Positions 1-10,571 are shown, counted from the first letter of the stretch. The stretch is DNA of 64,000 nucleotides from Cytobacillus solani (GCF_001420595.1 NZ_LJIX01000006.1:3519058-3583057), one strand, 5' to 3'. The notes: generated from the letters alone by a model not told the origin. Numbers and translations: made by a program.

Positions 1-1061
<1,061 letters not shown>

Positions 1062-1265
1062 CTATAATGCTTCCTTTCCTTAAGAAGGGGATTCCTTCTT
1101 TTATTTTACCTCATTTTGACATCAAATACATCCGTTGTAGCAAAAACGTAATACAAAAATTGAATTTTCCAAAAATGATAGCGTAGTATTTAGCTATTGC
1201 TTTGTCATTTTATCTAATTTAGTGTACCTTTTCAAATCCTTAACTAAAGTGACTGATAAAGAATG

Positions 1266-1295
1266 AAAAAACTGCCCGAAAACGGACAGTTTTTT
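1266..1295 (-). terminator. Intrinsic terminator after dgkA
   Basis: An 8-bp stem (ACTGTCCG pairing with CGGGCAGT, one G-U pair) is flanked by A6 and T6 tracts. It reaches the last bases of dgkA and works on either strand. It separates the dgkA transcript from cdd-era. Confidence 0.8.
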
Positions 1296-1678
1296 CATGT
1301 TAAAATCATCATAATCTTTGGTGCAAATATGATTAACCCGATAATAACTGACATGATTGCATAAAGGAGAACTGCACCAGCAGCAATATCCTTCGCATCC
1401 TTTGCTAAAGGATGATATTGGTCTGTTACAAGATCAACTACACGTTCAATCGCAGTATTGATCATTTCCAGGGAAAGCATACCACCAATTGCTAGAAAGA
1501 TAAATAACCACTCAAGCATAGATAATGAAAGCCAAAGACCAGTCATAATAACAATTAGTGATATAACTAGATGGATTTTCATATTTCTTTCATTCATCAC
1601 TACTGAACGTATCCCAGTGTAGGCAAAGCCAAACGACTGAATGAGGCGATGCTTCTTAGCGCTGGAGCCCGAACTCAT
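1295..1678 (-). CDS. dgkA: Undecaprenol/diacylglycerol kinase DgkA
   Basis: This integral membrane lipid kinase phosphorylates undecaprenol in Gram-positive bacteria to feed the lipid carrier pool for wall synthesis; the E. coli homologue uses diacylglycerol. It has 127 residues with three predicted membrane helices (about 36-52, 55-70 and 100-122). The family motif ExxNTAIE lies at 71-78, followed by the Asp-containing KDAKD segment at 93-97. The ATG overlaps the end of ybeY by 23 bp, so translation is probably coupled. Substrate preference is inferred from Bacillus relatives. Confidence 0.93.
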   Translation of the reverse strand: MSSGSSAKKHRLIQSFGFAYTGIRSVVMNERNMKIHLVISLIVIMTGLWLSLSMLEWLFIFLAIGGMLSLEMINTAIERVVDLVTDQYHPLAKDAKDIAAGAVLLYAIMSVIIGLIIFAPKIMMILT

Positions 1679-2126
1679 CTAGAATTACCTTTTGACGAGA
1701 AAACATTACTTTCTCATCTTCTATTGTTTCATGATCATAGCCAAGAAGATGAAGAAATCCATGGACAGCTAAGAAGCCTAATTCACGCATAAATGTATGC
1801 CCATATTCGTCGGCTTGCTCTCTTGCTCTTGAAACAGAAATAACGATATCCCCTAAAACTCGAGGCATATCAAGACCGACTAGCTCCATCTCACCCTCAC
1901 CGATTTCCTCCATCGCGAAAGAAATGACATCTGTTACAGAATCCTTATGACGATATTCTTTATTTATTTCTTTTATTTTTTCATTACTAACAAATGTAAT
2001 CGACACTTCACTTTGGGCTTCAACCTTTTCGGACACAGCCGCAAAGTTGAGCAGCTCCCCAATATAAGCTGATTCCTTTTCCGAAAGCTCGTTTGTTTCA
2101 TCGATTAAGTCAATATTTAAACTCAT
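1656..2126 (-). CDS. ybeY: rRNA maturation endoribonuclease YbeY
   Basis: YbeY (YqfG in B. subtilis) is a zinc-dependent ribonuclease needed for 16S rRNA 3'-end processing and ribosome quality control. The 156-residue protein has the UPF0054 signature HGxLHLLGYDH with zinc ligands His122, His126 and His132. It overlaps pgpH in an ATGA arrangement and overlaps dgkA by 23 bp, so all three are probably co-translated. Length and context match the family exactly. Confidence 0.96.
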   Translation of the reverse strand: MSLNIDLIDETNELSEKESAYIGELLNFAAVSEKVEAQSEVSITFVSNEKIKEINKEYRHKDSVTDVISFAMEEIGEGEMELVGLDMPRVLGDIVISVSRAREQADEYGHTFMRELGFLAVHGFLHLLGYDHETIEDEKVMFSRQKVILDEFGLQR

Positions 2127-4312
2127 GCTTGTTTCACCTTCTGTTTTGTCATTTCAGGATACTCAATACGAGAATGGAAAATTCCATTTAACGTCTCACA
2201 AAGAGCGTTTGCTACCGTTTCAAGCTCCTTTAAAGTTAAATCACATTCATTTAGCTGCCCATCCTGCAGACGATCAGCAATAATTTTTCTAACTAACCCT
2301 TCTATTTGTTCAGGGGTTGGGTGGGTCATCGATCGTACAGCTGCCTCTACACTATCAGCAATTCCGATAACAGCTGTCTCCTTAGTCTGCGCTTTCGGAC
2401 CTGGATAGCGATAATCTTCCTCTCTAACCTCAAGATCATTTTGATTGGCTTTATGATAAAAGAATTTAAGTAATGTTGTCCCATGATGCTGCTCAGCGAT
2501 ATCGATGATTTCTTTTGGCATCTTATGTTTTTTTAACATTTCAGCTCCATCAGTTGCATGAGCAATTATAATATTCTTACTCGTTTGTGGAGGAAGTCGA
2601 TCGTGCGGATTCTCAATATTCATTTGATTTTCAATAAAGAACTGCGGCCGTTTCGTCTTCCCAATATCATGATAATAACAGCCAACTCTGGCAAGGAGCC
2701 CATTGGCACCAATAGCTTCGCAAGCAGATTCAGATAAATTCGCGACCATTACACTATGATGATACGTTCCTGGCGCCTCTGTTAAAATCTTCCGCAGCAG
2801 CGGATGATTCGGACTTGATAATTCAATTAATCTCATTGTAGAAAGGATCCCAAATCCAGCTTCAAAAAACGGCAGAAGGCCTATGGTCAGAACTGCAGAT
2901 GTAATCCCCGAAATTAAACCAAGAATAACATAAAATCCGTATTCCATCCCCTCGTATTGACCATTTCTTAGGAGCATCAATGAAAAGATAACAATAATAT
3001 TTACACCTGCTACAAATGTTCCCGCCTGAAGAATTTTTGAACGCTGATTTTGTTTCGTTAGGAATAAGATTCCTGCGATTCCACTACAAATAATATAGAT
3101 GCCAGCAGAAACATGAAAGGTACCTGTAATGCCTTCATTAAAAATAATACTTCCGCAAATCCCCATAATAATTGTAAATAGGACAGCCATCCGTTCATCA
3201 ATAAGAATTTTTATTAACATAGCTCCCATGGCAGCAGGAAAGATATAGCTAATCTCAGAATACTTAAATTCATGAAAAAAGCTTATGCTTTTCATAAGTA
3301 AAATCGATAAAGCAAAAATAATACTAAACAGCAATAAATAACTTTGCTTAGTCTCAGATTGTACTTTCAGTTCATAAAAATAATAGTAAAGGGCAGCAAG
3401 AATGACAAAAGTGATTAATGCAAGACCAATAAACGGCTGATTGGAATTAACGCTGTCTAACATCCCTATTAGCTCTAACTGCCGATAAACATCGCTGCTT
3501 ATTAATTGTTGCTCCTCCACAATAATCTGTCCTTGAAGAATCTTTACTGGCTCCACACTTTCTATTGCTTGCTGGCGATGCTCCTCCGTTGCATTTGGGT
3601 CATAAAATTCATTCTGATATACCGCATAACGGCCAAGCTCAATGGCAGCTGATTTTAAATTTGTATTCAAACTTGTAAATCTTAATTCCTCTTCAAGTCT
3701 TTTTTTCGCATTTTCAACCTCATCAGCTGGAATCCGATTGCTCATGACATTATTTATTGCAGTTACTGTCACATCCTTTGCTAAAGACAGCTCTGTTCTG
3801 GAGGCCTGTACTAATGCAAGCAATGTTTGATCAGAAATATCCTTTGTTACATCCTCTGTTAGTTTTTCTTTCATTCGTGATAATTTATCACTAGGTGTTG
3901 GCTCGATAAAAGTTGATTGATCCTCTTCCTCATCTGACTGTTGCGACGATTTTTCCTTCGCTTCCATTTCTTCTTTAATGGCATCATTTACTTCTGTCGC
4001 AGTACCAAATATGGATGTAATCAAATCCACTCGGTTTTGTGCAATTTCTCTTTTTACTACATAAACATCCTTTACTAGGTCTGCTGCATCCTTTTTCTTT
4101 TTCTCCGTACTTGCCTTATCTTCAATTGTGATAGGAGATCGAATGGTCTGTTCAGCAACTGAAAATAAACTTAGGTCAAGCTTTTCCGGTTTTACGTTGC
4201 TAAACATCGAAAAATACATCACAAATCCAAGCAATACAAATAATAAGACTTTAAAAAAAGTCATCTCTAACAAGCCTTTAATTTTCGTCATATGCCGATG
4301 GAGCTTTTCCAC
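2123..4312 (-). CDS. pgpH: PgpH-type cyclic-di-AMP phosphodiesterase (7TMR-HDED/HD domain)
   Basis: This membrane HD-domain phosphodiesterase hydrolyses cyclic di-AMP to pApA, which controls potassium and osmolyte homeostasis. The 729 residues show an N-terminal membrane anchor (about 17-38), an extracytoplasmic 7TMR-HDED region (about 50-270), seven membrane helices (about 290-490) and a cytoplasmic HD domain with HDIGK at 548-552. Translation starts at GTG behind GGAGGGTG. It is the YqfF orthologue by position between phoH and ybeY. Function follows from characterised Firmicutes PgpH proteins. Confidence 0.94.
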   Translation of the reverse strand: MEKLHRHMTKIKGLLEMTFFKVLLFVLLGFVMYFSMFSNVKPEKLDLSLFSVAEQTIRSPITIEDKASTEKKKKDAADLVKDVYVVKREIAQNRVDLITSIFGTATEVNDAIKEEMEAKEKSSQQSDEEEDQSTFIEPTPSDKLSRMKEKLTEDVTKDISDQTLLALVQASRTELSLAKDVTVTAINNVMSNRIPADEVENAKKRLEEELRFTSLNTNLKSAAIELGRYAVYQNEFYDPNATEEHRQQAIESVEPVKILQGQIIVEEQQLISSDVYRQLELIGMLDSVNSNQPFIGLALITFVILAALYYYFYELKVQSETKQSYLLLFSIIFALSILLMKSISFFHEFKYSEISYIFPAAMGAMLIKILIDERMAVLFTIIMGICGSIIFNEGITGTFHVSAGIYIICSGIAGILFLTKQNQRSKILQAGTFVAGVNIIVIFSLMLLRNGQYEGMEYGFYVILGLISGITSAVLTIGLLPFFEAGFGILSTMRLIELSSPNHPLLRKILTEAPGTYHHSVMVANLSESACEAIGANGLLARVGCYYHDIGKTKRPQFFIENQMNIENPHDRLPPQTSKNIIIAHATDGAEMLKKHKMPKEIIDIAEQHHGTTLLKFFYHKANQNDLEVREEDYRYPGPKAQTKETAVIGIADSVEAAVRSMTHPTPEQIEGLVRKIIADRLQDGQLNECDLTLKELETVANALCETLNGIFHSRIEYPEMTKQKVKQA

Positions 4313-4448
4313 TTTTTCACCCTCCTATCTTTCGCCTTTATTTATCACTTTTTAAGAAGATAGAAATGTAATTATGTAAAATGATAACAGTTTTTTAGTT
4401 AAGATGCATCTTTATTAATAAATTATGTAAATAGCTGGTAATAGCCAA

Positions 4449-4476
4449 AAGAAAACCGTACGGAATTTCCGACGGC
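4449..4476 (-). terminator. Possible terminator after phoH
   Basis: On the minus strand an imperfect hairpin (CCGTCGGAAATTCCGTACGG) is followed by TTTTCTTTT immediately after the phoH stop. The rest of the 164-bp phoH-pgpH gap shows nothing I can name. Confidence 0.6.
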
Positions 4477-5439
4477 TTAGTTCTCTTGCTTTCCATATGC
4501 TTGAATAATTTTTGCTACAAGAGGGTGACGAACAACATCACTTTCTTCTAAATGTACGAAAGAGATCCCTTTTACATCTCGTAATATTTCTTCCCCAACA
4601 ATTAATCCGGACTTAGCTCCTTTTGGTAAATCAACCTGAGTTTTATCTCCGGTTATAACCATTTTCGAACCAAAGCCAAGCCGGGTTAAGAACATCTTCA
4701 TTTGGGCATGTGTAGTATTTTGCGCTTCATCTAAAATGACAAAAGCATCATCTAGTGTTCTTCCCCTCATATAAGCTAACGGGGCAATTTCAATTGTACC
4801 TCTTTCAATCATTCTTTCTGTATGCTCATTGCCTAAAATATCATGAAGGGCGTCATATAAAGGTCTTAAGTATGGATCCACCTTTTCCTTTAAATCACCA
4901 GGTAAAAAACCAAGACTCTCACCAGCTTCAACAGCTGGACGAGTAAGAATAATCCGTTTAACATGACCATTTTTCAAAGCACTTACTGCCATAACAACGG
5001 CTAGGTATGTTTTTCCTGTCCCAGCTGGCCCAATACCAAAAACAAGATCAGTTTTTCGCATCGCTCGAATATACTCGCTTTGGCCGATCGTCTTTACCCG
5101 GATTACTTTCCCCTTGGCATTTCTTGTGATTTCTTCATCATACAGATCACTAAAATAATCCAAGGTCCCCTTTTTAGCCATTTGGAGGGCATACATTACA
5201 TCTCTCTGATTAATATTTATCCCTTTTCTAATCACCATTAGAAGTTCGGCTAATACTTTACCGGCTGTTTCTGCTTGCTCCATATCCCCCGATACGTATA
5301 CCAATTCGCCTCTTGTTATTATTGAAACATTTAATTCTTGTTCGATCATTATTATATTTGCATCCGAATTGCCTAACAGCGAAATCGCTTCATTCGGATT
5401 TTCTAGTTGTACATTGATTGTCTTCAGCTCTTCTGTCAT
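4477..5439 (-). CDS. phoH: PhoH-family ATPase
   Basis: This is a cytoplasmic P-loop ATPase of the PhoH/PhoL family; homologues are linked to RNA metabolism and ribosome function, but the precise role in Bacillus is not settled. An N-terminal KH-like region (about 1-110) precedes Walker A GPAGTGKT at 137-144, and a Walker B-like VILDEAQN follows. The ATG overlaps the yqfD TGA (ATGA), with AAGGAGAG eight bases upstream. The neighbours pgpH and ybeY fit an RNA/ribosome module; ybeY and phoH are linked in many genomes. Confidence 0.93.
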   Translation of the reverse strand: MTEELKTINVQLENPNEAISLLGNSDANIIMIEQELNVSIITRGELVYVSGDMEQAETAGKVLAELLMVIRKGININQRDVMYALQMAKKGTLDYFSDLYDEEITRNAKGKVIRVKTIGQSEYIRAMRKTDLVFGIGPAGTGKTYLAVVMAVSALKNGHVKRIILTRPAVEAGESLGFLPGDLKEKVDPYLRPLYDALHDILGNEHTERMIERGTIEIAPLAYMRGRTLDDAFVILDEAQNTTHAQMKMFLTRLGFGSKMVITGDKTQVDLPKGAKSGLIVGEEILRDVKGISFVHLEESDVVRHPLVAKIIQAYGKQEN

Positions 5440-6629
5440 TCTGTCTCTCCTTGAATTAAAGGTTTTGCTTCAGCAATATTCTCAATAATTTGGAAATGTA
5501 TTGATATACTTACTTTACCATCGTCAACAGACTTGTGTAAAACCTTTTCCCCTTTTATTTTAGCATTTTCAGATAAGCGACCTTTTATATCATTACGAGC
5601 TCTAATTATTGCAGCATCGAACGCTTCTTCATTGGAGTATATTCTTACCTCTTGTTCTCTTTCCCTTATTGTTGTATTTGTATACGAAATTGGAAGCTTC
5701 CATTTTAGAAAATGAAAATCTTTTGTATTCGTTTCTGTTTCAAATTCCTTGTAATCAGCCTTCCCAAAACCCCAAACTGGAATTTGCCATTTCCCTATTT
5801 CAATAAAGTGCTTCTGTTTTTCATTGCCATTTAAGACATGGAAGGTACTCTTGAGCGGCTGAGTTACCTTCGTTATATACCAGGTTTCTGCATAAACCTC
5901 TCCCTTAGCTGGCACTATTTCTGTCTGCCCTTCTTTCCCAATCACCCCAGAAACAAGGAGCTGTCCTTGTTTTACATGATCATGAATATTAACTTTCGGC
6001 TGCCCTTCTTCAACAAACATGTCGACAATTACGCCTTTCTTTTTAGCAACTAAATCTCTTGGGCTTAATAGTTCAGGTTTATCTGGCTCATTCTTTTCGA
6101 CAACTTGAAGATGATAGGTTGTCCCTTTTAATTCCACACCAACCCATGTAATCGCCACAATATTATCTGTAAGCCTTCGCTGGATGGCTTCAACATTTTC
6201 AAGAAAAAACTGAACCTTCCCCTTCTTGACACCCATCTCGTCCAATTCTTTACGAATTTTATGCTCTGTTTCGGGATCCGCCCCCTTAATTTCAATTCCC
6301 CATACCATATTTGATAAAATAAAAATAACAAGTAGAAATGTGAATGCTCCAATAATAAAGCCACTATTTTTCAAAAGCCGTTTGAAAAGAAAGGGCATGC
6401 CTGACCGCCTTAAAAATCTAATTTTACAATCGCTGTCTTTCACAGCCCCTCTTATTTTCTTCACATCATCAAGCTTAATTTTGAAAGTAACCGATTCACT
6501 GCCATGCCTTTTTACATTCCAAATAATAATGCCATTTCTGGTTAATGTGTTTATTAACCGTTCAATCCCCTTCCCTCTTGTTTCAACAGTAATAATACCC
6601 CAAAAAAACTCAGTCCACAGATTTTTCAT
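5436..6629 (-). CDS. yqfD: Sporulation protein YqfD
   Basis: YqfD is a mother-cell sporulation membrane protein, under sigma-E control in B. subtilis; its biochemical role is not known. The 397 residues show a cytoplasmic N-terminal part (about 1-85), one membrane helix (about 88-108) and a long extracytoplasmic part with alternating beta segments. It starts at ATG behind AAGGGGGAAGG and overlaps phoH by 4 bp. A terminator-like hairpin lies upstream between it and yqfC, so some yqfC transcripts may stop before reaching it. Confidence 0.92.
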   Translation of the reverse strand: MKNLWTEFFWGIITVETRGKGIERLINTLTRNGIIIWNVKRHGSESVTFKIKLDDVKKIRGAVKDSDCKIRFLRRSGMPFLFKRLLKNSGFIIGAFTFLLVIFILSNMVWGIEIKGADPETEHKIRKELDEMGVKKGKVQFFLENVEAIQRRLTDNIVAITWVGVELKGTTYHLQVVEKNEPDKPELLSPRDLVAKKKGVIVDMFVEEGQPKVNIHDHVKQGQLLVSGVIGKEGQTEIVPAKGEVYAETWYITKVTQPLKSTFHVLNGNEKQKHFIEIGKWQIPVWGFGKADYKEFETETNTKDFHFLKWKLPISYTNTTIREREQEVRIYSNEEAFDAAIIRARNDIKGRLSENAKIKGEKVLHKSVDDGKVSISIHFQIIENIAEAKPLIQGETE

Positions 6630-6663
6630 ATCCTTCCCCCTTAACGAACAGGCAACTTATACT

Positions 6664-6701
6664 AAAAACCACTTGAAGAAGTGCGGACTTCCTATAAGTG
6701 G
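6664..6701 (-). terminator. Hairpin with T tract between yqfC and yqfD
   Basis: On the minus strand, CCACTT pairs with AAGTGG around an inner GGAAGT/ACTTCT stem and is followed by TTTTTAG. It could attenuate read-through from yqfC into yqfD-phoH. Confidence 0.6.
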
Positions 6702-6725
6702 GTATCCTCGCTTTCATTCCTTATC

Positions 6726-7010
6726 CTACTCACTGATATAGGTAACCTGATCAATTTTTCCCTCTAGCAATATTTCTTCAGGTAATATTGTCTTGATAAC
6801 AAATGATTTCCCCTTAATAAGCAGCTGTCCTTGTTTAAGAAGAAGTCTTAGCTCTTTATCTGAAAAGGCAATTAGACCGCGGTGGTTCTCAATATATATA
6901 TGAATTTGTCCGATCATTGTAATCCGGGGTAAATCCATCATAACATCTTGAGGAAGCTCCATATTCGTTGTCATCCATTTCCTGATGAATTGTCCCCACT
7001 TTTTTGCCAT
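6726..7010 (-). CDS. yqfC: Sporulation protein YqfC (YabP family)
   Basis: YqfC is a 94-residue soluble protein of the YabP/YqfC family, expressed in the mother cell under sigma-E in B. subtilis; its molecular role is unknown. The protein is recognisable by the central stretch around LPQDVMMDLPRITMIG. The start ATG immediately follows the T tract of a strong hairpin, and its only Shine-Dalgarno sequence (AAGGGGGG) is the 3' arm of that hairpin. Translation from read-through mRNA should therefore be poor, whereas a transcript starting inside the hairpin would be open. Confidence 0.93.
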   Translation of the reverse strand: MAKKWGQFIRKWMTTNMELPQDVMMDLPRITMIGQIHIYIENHRGLIAFSDKELRLLLKQGQLLIKGKSFVIKTILPEEILLEGKIDQVTYISE

Positions 7011-7059
7011 AAAAAAGAACCCCCCTTCATCTCATATGTATGAATGGAAGGGGGGTTCT
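7011..7059 (-). terminator. Strong terminator hairpin that also covers the yqfC Shine-Dalgarno
   Basis: The minus-strand stem AGAACCCCCCTTC pairs perfectly with GAAGGGGGGTTCT around an AT-rich loop and is followed by T6. It ends the floA-yqfB transcript. The 3' arm is also the yqfC ribosome-binding site, six bases before its ATG. The loop holds CATACATA, one base off the sigma-E -10 pattern CATACANT, but no good -35 is visible at the right distance. Confidence 0.85.
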
Positions 7060-7088
7060 AGCACTTATTTTTCTTTCCTTTTACTCGC

Positions 7089-7580
7089 TTATCTTTTTTG
7101 TCTGATTGACTTGTGGGGATTGAGCGCTCTTGGAGGACCTAAAATCTCCGCCCATACAACGCCCTCAGCAAGCTTTTGTTTTTCAATTAAAAATGAGGGT
7201 TTTTCATCTTTTTCAGAATTGAAATCCAATCGCATTGATCCCCTTTCAGAAACTGCCAGTAGGGATTGAGTCTTATTTTCCAGTGCTCTCTGTTTATCTT
7301 TCAAGCTATGCAAAGTTTCTTCCGCCTGCTTTTTTCTTTCTGCATATTCCTTTTCAATATTATTAATGACTTTTTTTGGAATTGCAGGCAAAGCTTCGTT
7401 CTTTTTTACTTCTCGTATTGGGCTGCTAGTCGAATGATTCGCACCCTTTTGAGGCTGTATAGGCTGTCGCTGCGGCCGGCTTTTTTGCTTTCCTTGGTTA
7501 CCTGTTAATTTATTAAATATTGAGGTGATAATACCGATCACGATGAAAAGAAGCCATGGATTTTCAAATATAAATTCCAT
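7089..7580 (-). CDS. yqfB: YqfB-like membrane-anchored protein of unknown function
   Basis: No enzymatic function is recognised. The 163-residue protein begins with a hydrophobic segment (about 3-20) that should anchor it in the membrane. A basic, glutamine/proline-rich linker and a charged, coiled-coil-prone stretch (about 75-105, rich in Glu and Lys) follow. It is named for its position between floA and yqfC, where B. subtilis has yqfB. The start ATG has GGGAGGG upstream. Co-transcription with nfeD-floA suggests a membrane-domain role, which is inference. Confidence 0.75.
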   Translation of the reverse strand: MEFIFENPWLLFIVIGIITSIFNKLTGNQGKQKSRPQRQPIQPQKGANHSTSSPIREVKKNEALPAIPKKVINNIEKEYAERKKQAEETLHSLKDKQRALENKTQSLLAVSERGSMRLDFNSEKDEKPSFLIEKQKLAEGVVWAEILGPPRALNPHKSIRQKR

Positions 7581-7618
7581 AAGGGAAACCCTCCCTTCTG
7601 CCGAAAGAAGAACAGGAA

Positions 7619-8620
7619 TTAATCATTTTTCCGTCCGTCTTTATTCTCATCCGTTATTCTGCCAATGGAGTCTCTCATATCTGTATCAGCAGAGATATTT
7701 TTATAATTCATATAATCCATGACACCAATATTGCCAGATCGGAGTGCTTCAGACATTGCAAGAGGAACTTGTGATTCTGCTTCTACCACTTTCGCTCTCA
7801 TTTCTTCTACGCGTGCCTTCATTTCCTGCTCTTGGGCAACAGCCATGGCACGGCGCTCTTCCGCTTTTGCTTGGGCGATCTTTTTATCTGCCTCTGCCTG
7901 TTCGGTTTGTAATTCCGCTCCAATGTTTTTACCGATATCCACATCCGCAATATCAATGGAGAGGATTTCAAAAGCAGTACCCGCATCCAGCCCTTTTGCA
8001 AGAACTGTCTGTGAAATCATATCTGGGTTTTCTAGTACTTTTTTATGGTTTTCAGAGGATCCGATTGTTGATACAATCCCTTCACCTACACGGGCAACAA
8101 TTGTTTCTTCACCCGCACCACCGACAAGACGGTCGATATTTGCTCTTACAGTAATTCTTGCTTTCGCCTTTACTTCAATCCCATCCATGGCTACACCAGC
8201 AATAAATGGCGTTTCAATCACATTTGGATTAACACTCATTTGTACAGCTTCTAATACATCTCGGCCAGCTAAATCAATAGCAGCACTCCGTTCAAATTGC
8301 AATTCAATATTTGCCCGATGTGCAGCAATTAGCGCATTAACGACCCGATCTACATTTCCTCCTGCCAGATAGTGGCTTTCTAATTGGTTCGTTGTCACAT
8401 CCAAACCAGCTTTATGTGCCTTAATCAACGGATTAATTACTCGACTGGGAATAACCCGGCGAAGACGCATTCCGATTAATGTGAAAATACTTACTCTTAC
8501 CCCAGCCGCTAATGCGGAGATCCACAGCATGACCGGAACAAACGTGAATAAAACGCCCAATAGGATTATTGCAACGACAATAATGACCAAAGTGAAAATT
8601 GAAATAGCATCAAATGGCAT
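7619..8620 (-). CDS. floA: Flotillin-like protein FloA
   Basis: FloA (YqfA) is an SPFH-domain scaffold of functional membrane microdomains that affects membrane fluidity, signalling and secretion. The 333 residues show an N-terminal hydrophobic hairpin (about 5-42), the SPFH domain (about 50-230) and an Ala/Glu-rich coiled coil (about 230-290) where EAQ/EMKA repeats drive oligomerisation. The start ATG is preceded by AGGAGGAATG. It lies directly downstream of nfeD, its usual partner. Confidence 0.96.
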   Translation of the reverse strand: MPFDAISIFTLVIIVVAIILLGVLFTFVPVMLWISALAAGVRVSIFTLIGMRLRRVIPSRVINPLIKAHKAGLDVTTNQLESHYLAGGNVDRVVNALIAAHRANIELQFERSAAIDLAGRDVLEAVQMSVNPNVIETPFIAGVAMDGIEVKAKARITVRANIDRLVGGAGEETIVARVGEGIVSTIGSSENHKKVLENPDMISQTVLAKGLDAGTAFEILSIDIADVDIGKNIGAELQTEQAEADKKIAQAKAEERRAMAVAQEQEMKARVEEMRAKVVEAESQVPLAMSEALRSGNIGVMDYMNYKNISADTDMRDSIGRITDENKDGRKND

Positions 8621-8642
8621 TTTTCATTCCTCCTAAAATTTT

Positions 8643-9968
8643 TTATTTGTCTATTTTTTGTATCTCTCTAACCACAATTCGCGAACCCTCAGCTTTTACC
8701 ACTCGAACTCTTGCATCTTTCAAAATAAATGCACCTTCACTAACCGCATCAATTCGCTCATCCTCAATGACAATGGTTCCCGATGGTCTTAGTGCTGTTA
8801 AGGCATAGCCCTCCAAGCCAATCAGCTCAAGTCTGTTCTTATTGGATACATAGCCTTGTTCCGTTTTAGTGGAATCGGTTAATATTAGCTTCTTAAATAT
8901 TTTCATTTTTTTACCAAACACCTTTATCATTAATATAGATGCTAGAATAGAAACACTAATTGCTATTAATATGGAGATTCCCATATGAACAATATTATCA
9001 GATGCTAAGAATAAACTTCCTAGTATCGCAGTTAAACCGAGTATCCCCGCAATTCCTCCGGGGAGGAAAAACTCTGCGATAATCAGTCCCATTCCAATGA
9101 CAAACAAAATAATTGTCTCATAACCTGCCAGCCCGGCAACTAAGTGTCCATAGAAGAAGAGAAATAATGCAGATAACCCCATAAAGCCAGGAATACCAAA
9201 TCCAGGTGAATATAATTCTAGGACAAGTCCTAAACTGCCGATTGAAAGTAAGATAGGGATGATCACAGGGTGTGTGATCAATCGTGCGATTTTTTCAGCA
9301 AAACTCTCTTCTAATGTCTGAATTTCCGCATCCGAATATTCAAGTTTCTCCAACAACTCTTCTAAATTATTCACTGTACCTTTTGAATAGCCTACTTTAT
9401 ACGCAGCTTCACTACCGAGCGTCAGCAGCTTCCCTTTTGGTGCGTTATAGTCGGGTAGGTGAATGGATTCATCTGCCATCGCAAGTGCATAAATCGGATC
9501 TCTTTTTGTTTGTTTTGCCGCCTCTTCCATTGCTGCAAACCAATAGGATTCAGCTTTCTTACCCGCTGTATTCCCTTCGCTGTTAATAATGGCAGCTGAT
9601 CCCATTGTAGAGCCAGGAGTCATATATATATCATCTGTATTTAGCGAGATATAAGCACCTGCTGAAAGAGCCTGTTTATTAATAAAAGCAATCGTTTTCA
9701 CTTTTGTCGATGATAATAATTTTCCGATCTTTCCAGCCGCATCAACAGCGCCGCCTGGTGTATCCACTTCAAAAATGATTGCAGAAGCATTTTCTTCCTC
9801 AGCCGTTTGCACAGCTCTGTTTAAAAAGGCATACATTCCTTTTTCGACTGTTTCTGTAATAGGAACTACATAAATTATTTCATTACTGGCATTACCTTTA
9901 AAAGGTACGAACATTAGAAAAAATGCAAAAAGAAAGGCAAAAATGGTCATGCTTCTTCTTTTTCTCAA
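8643..9968 (-). CDS. NfeD-family membrane serine protease-like protein (YqeZ)
   Basis: This is the long NfeD form that pairs with flotillins. A cleavable signal peptide or anchor (about 8-27) precedes a ClpP/SppA-like protease domain (about 35-220, with a DTPGGAVDAAG turn and a LSAGAYISL candidate nucleophile loop). Four to five membrane helices (about 230-370) and a C-terminal OB-fold NfeD domain follow. I chose the TTG at 9966-9968 because GGGAGGGG lies seven bases upstream; the upstream in-frame TTG would overlap that site. It is transcribed with floA and yqfB. Confidence 0.9.
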   Translation of the reverse strand: MRKRRSMTIFAFLFAFFLMFVPFKGNASNEIIYVVPITETVEKGMYAFLNRAVQTAEEENASAIIFEVDTPGGAVDAAGKIGKLLSSTKVKTIAFINKQALSAGAYISLNTDDIYMTPGSTMGSAAIINSEGNTAGKKAESYWFAAMEEAAKQTKRDPIYALAMADESIHLPDYNAPKGKLLTLGSEAAYKVGYSKGTVNNLEELLEKLEYSDAEIQTLEESFAEKIARLITHPVIIPILLSIGSLGLVLELYSPGFGIPGFMGLSALFLFFYGHLVAGLAGYETIILFVIGMGLIIAEFFLPGGIAGILGLTAILGSLFLASDNIVHMGISILIAISVSILASILMIKVFGKKMKIFKKLILTDSTKTEQGYVSNKNRLELIGLEGYALTALRPSGTIVIEDERIDAVSEGAFILKDARVRVVKAEGSRIVVREIQKIDK

Positions 9969-10067
9969 ACCTTCCCCTCCCTTCAAATAATTCCTTCTAT
10001 TCTATACGTTTCCACTTGAAGAAAGGTTTCATTAAATGGTTCATTTTCTTTTTATTTCCAATGTTAA

Positions 10068-10100
10068 AAAGACCGAAAAGCAAATGCTCTCGGTCTTTTA
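10068..10100 (-). terminator. Terminator after rpsU-yqeY
   Basis: AAAGACCGA pairs with TCGGTCTTT, with an inner GAGCA/TGCTT stem, and T tracts lie on both sides. It sits just after the yqeY stop and insulates nfeD-floA. Confidence 0.8.
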
Positions 10101-10111
10101 TACTTATTTTT

Positions 10112-10555
10112 TTATGAAAGGTGTTGTTGTACAAGTTTATTTACAAGTGCTCCATCTGCTTTACCTTTTACTTTCGGCATGATGGCAGCCATTACTTTAC
10201 CCATATCAGCTTTTGATTTTGCTCCTGTTTCAGCAACCGTTTCTTGTACGATTTGTGAAACCTCATCTTCAGATAGCTGCTTAGGCATATATATTTCGAC
10301 GAACTGAAGTTCAGTACGAATTTTTTCAACAAGATCTTCACGACCTGCTTTTTCAAATTCATGGAGGGAATCCTTGCGTTGCTTTACTTCGCGAGAAAGG
10401 ACAGTAAGCTCCTGTTCTTCGTTTAAGTCTGATCCAAGCTTAATTGATTCATTTTGAATCGAAGCTTTGATCATCCGAATGACAGTTAGCTTATCTTTTT
10501 CTTTATTCCTCATCGCTTGTTTCATATCCTCATTTAGACGCTCGAGAAGACTCAA
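10112..10555 (-). CDS. yqeY: GatB/YqeY-domain protein YqeY
   Basis: This 147-residue protein is an all-helical stand-alone version of the tRNA-binding tail domain of the GatB amidotransferase subunit. Its cellular role is not established, though a tRNA-linked function is likely. The C-terminal signature around [21 protein letters not shown] is clear. It starts at TTG behind GAGAGGGTG, 16 bases after the rpsU stop, so it is co-transcribed with the ribosomal protein gene as in other Bacillales. Confidence 0.93.
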   Translation of the reverse strand: MSLLERLNEDMKQAMRNKEKDKLTVIRMIKASIQNESIKLGSDLNEEQELTVLSREVKQRKDSLHEFEKAGREDLVEKIRTELQFVEIYMPKQLSEDEVSQIVQETVAETGAKSKADMGKVMAAIMPKVKGKADGALVNKLVQQHLS

Positions 10556-10571
10556 TTACATACACCCTCTC

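Noticed and set aside
1062-1264. Riboswitch or T-box leader before cdd
   Set aside because: No conserved T-box, SAM-box or purine-type motif was recognised; the gap contains only AT-rich sequence and the dgkA terminator.
7719-8372. Long plus-strand open frame opposite floA (217 codons)
   Set aside because: It is a shadow of the floA coding sequence: the minus-strand frame encodes a complete flotillin with a good ribosome-binding site, and the plus frame has Ser/Thr-rich composition typical of an antisense frame.
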